64,000 bases of DNA, taken from assembly GCA_038025085.1 (NCBI GenBank), contig CM076152.1, positions 21,164,001 through 21,228,000 of the forward strand, written 5' to 3'. Position 1 is the first letter of the stretch. Each line of letters begins with the position of its first letter. Positions 62,215-64,000 of the stretch are shown here, one piece after another. This DNA is from Tetragonia tetragonoides. Its lineage: Eukaryota; Streptophyta; Magnoliopsida; Caryophyllales; Aizoaceae. The notes below the pieces were generated by a model. That model saw only the letters and a program-made list of their open reading frames with translations. It was not told the origin of the DNA and ran no database searches. Position numbers and translations under genes: made by a program.

Positions 62215-64000
62215 ACTCAAATGAATGCAAACAAAGCATCTGGGTGCTTTCTCTTAATATACAACACAAATGAACTCAATCTCTTTCACCCTTGTCGTAA
62301 GAGCTGTTAAAACGCGTAAATGCATTCAAAACATGTAAATGCGTTAAAAAGCTTGCGTTGAAGCTTGTATGTACTTGTAAACATCCTTGGCGTAGTTTCT
62401 CACTCAAATGAAAGCAAACAAAGCATCTGGGTGCTTTCTCTTAATATACAACACAAAAGAACTCAATCTCTTTCACCCTTGATATAAGAGCTGTTAAATC
62501 GCGTAAATGTATTCAAAATGCGTAAATGCATTTAAAAGCTTGAATTGAAGCTTGTTTGTACTTTTAAACATCCTTTGTGTTGTTTCACACTTAAATGAAT
62601 GCAAATAAAGCATCTGGGTGCGTTCACTTAATTTTCAACACAAAAGAACTCAATCTCTTTCACCCTAGTCGTAAGAACTGTTAAAATGCGTAAATGCATT
62701 CTAAACGCGTAAATGCATTCAAAAGTTTGAGTTGTAGCTTGTTTGTACTTGTAAACATCCTTGGTGTAGTTTCCCACTCAAATGAATGCAAACAAAGTAT
62801 CTGGGTGCTTTCTCTTCATATACAACACAAAAGAACTCAATCTCTTTCACCCTAATCGTAAGAGCTGTTAGAGCGCGTAAATGCATTCAAGACGCGTAAA
62901 TGCATTCAAAGCGCGTAAATGCGTTCAAAAGCTTGAGTTGAATCTTGTTTGTACTTTTAAACATCCTTGGTGTAGTTTCTCACTCAAATGAATGCAAACA
63001 AAGCATCTGGGTGCTTTCTCTTAATATACAACACAAATGAACTCAATCTCTTTCACCCTTGTCGTAAGAGCTATTAAAACGCGTAAATGCATTCAAAACA
63101 TGTAAATGCGTTAAAAAGCTTGCGTTGAAGCTTGTATGTACTTGTAAACATCCTTGGCGTAGTTTCTCACTCAAATGAAAGCAAACAAAGCATCTGGGTG
63201 CTTTCTCTTAATATACAACACAAAAGAACTCAATATCTTTCCCCCTAGTCGTAAGAGCTGTTAAAATGCGTAAATGCATTTAAAACGCGTAAATGCATTC
63301 AAATGCTTGAGTTGAAACTTGTTTGTACTATTAAACATCCTTAGTGTAGTTTCCCACTCAAATGAATGCAAACAAAGTATCTGGGTGCTTTCTCTTAGTA
63401 TAAAACACAAAAGAACTCAATCTCTTTCACCCTAGTTGTAAGAGCTGTTAAAACGCGTAAATGCATTCAAAAGCTTGAGTTGAAGCTTGTTTGTACTTTT
63501 AAACATCCTTGGTGTAGTTTCCCTCTCAAGTGAATGCAAAGAAAGTATCTGGGTGCTTTCTCTTAATATACAACACAAAGATCTCAATATCTTTCACCCT
63601 AGTCGTTAAAGCTGTTAGAACACGTAAATGAATTTAAAACGTGTAAATGCATTCAAAAGCTTGAGTTGAAGCTTGTTTGCACTTTTAAACATCCTTGGTG
63701 TAGTTTCTCACTTAAATGAATGCAAATAAAGCATCTGGGTGCATTCTCTTAAATTTCAACACAAAAGAACTCAATCTCTTTCACCCTAGTCATAAGAGCT
63801 GTTAAAACGCGTAAATGCATTCTAAACGCGTAAATGCATTCAAATGCTTGAGTTGAAGCTTGTTTGTACTTGTAAATATCCTTGGTGTAGTTTCTCACGC
63901 AAATTAATGCAAACAAAGCAACTGGGTGCTTTCTGTTAATATAAAACACAAATGAACTCAATCTCTTCCACCCTAGTCCTAAGAGCTTTTAAAACGCGTA
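62215..64000 (-). repeat. 2934-bp satellite block, copy 2, cut by the window end
   Basis: Tandem copy of 59281 onward, nearly identical to the last base of the window. Rare differences include AATGAATGC becoming AATTAATGC near 63903. Confidence 0.88.

Larger units (their letters stand above)
11554..64000. repeat. 187/168-bp satellite DNA array
   Basis: A continuous tandem array. The consensus monomer reads GAGATTGAGTTCTTTTGTGT, then GTATATTAAGAGAAAGCACC, then a GCATTCATTTGAGTGAGAAA block, ACTACACCAAGGATG, two HindIII sites 12 bp apart (AAGCTTCAACTCAAGCTT), then TTTTGAATGCATTTACGCG (19 bp) once or twice, and TTTTAACAGCTCTTACGAC. Two copies of the 19-mer give 187 bp, one gives 168 bp, three give 206 bp. 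I checked the spacing directly: GGATG-to-GGATG distances are 168 bp (40103 to 40271) and 187 bp (40271 to 40458). Monomers run on the plus strand to 58226 and on the minus strand afterwards. The nucleosome-sized monomer and array length fit centromeric or other heterochromatic satellites. Confidence 0.97.
58227..64000 (-). repeat. Inverted arm of the satellite array
   Basis: About 31 monomers of the same family as the rest, now on the minus strand. The arm includes triple-module (206-bp) monomers near 59160-59230, 59930-60000 and 62870-62940, which I did not see as regular units in the plus-strand arm. It runs off the right edge. Confidence 0.95.

Noticed and set aside
22247..63961. Recurrent 62-81-residue open frames in the satellite (for example at 22247, 27216, 38102, 43218, 50426, 55813, 60815 and 63749)
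   Set aside because: They are the same satellite sequence read in one chance frame. A 187-bp monomer is not a multiple of three, so frames rotate and meet stops. Their near-identity comes from block duplication, not selection.
11554..64000. CRISPR-like regular repeats
   Set aside because: There are no unique spacers between short repeats. The whole 168-206-bp unit repeats and the context is a plant genome.

Overview
This window is nuclear DNA of a flowering plant, probably a eudicot. The evidence is a plant Ty3/gypsy retrotransposon of the Tat/Ogre kind, a plant LINE fragment, long AT-rich spacers and a very large nucleosome-sized satellite array. The sequence does not let me name a genus. 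I see no intact host gene, no rRNA or tRNA gene, and nothing prokaryotic.

Region 1 (1-2000) is AT-rich. It holds two diverged, inverted copies of an unidentified coding fragment (minus at 1-191, plus at 976-1215) inside larger inverted-repeat arms, and a separate direct repeat (368-835 and 1558-1957). Region 2 (2000-2935) is a 5'-truncated LINE on the minus strand with an A-rich tail and a 15-bp target-site duplication. Region 3 (3086-10590) is a decayed Tat/Ogre-like LTR retrotransposon with one LTR, a primer-binding site, an A-rich leader and two diverged copies of one module: gag-type zinc knuckle, protease (second copy only), extra zinc knuckles, a conserved noncoding spacer, then integrase. 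No reverse transcriptase or RNase H is visible and there is no 3' LTR. Region 4 (10591-11553) is noncoding and may be part of an unrelated LTR on the minus strand.

Region 5 (11554-64000, 82% of the window) is one satellite family. The monomer is 187 bp and carries two tandem copies of a 19-bp module, or 168 bp with one copy, or 206 bp with three. I estimate about 285 monomers from the length. Orientation is constant from 11554 to 58226, then flips at a 48-bp perfect palindrome, and the array continues inverted to the window end. Amplification is layered. There is a tandem 3682-bp duplication (12.4-19.8 kb), a 5115-bp tandem pair (35.1-45.4 kb) with a third copy at 46.6-52.3 kb, a 1401-bp tandem pair (44.8-47.6 kb), 374-bp dimers (55.8-57.3 kb), and in the inverted arm a 767-bp four-monomer unit within a 2934-bp duplication. 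The large duplications are nearly identical and so recent; the left edge of the array holds fused, eroded monomers.

Nothing here works together as a pathway. The window reads as heterochromatin (pericentromeric, subtelomeric or knob-like): dead transposons beside a satellite array that is still being rearranged by segmental duplication.
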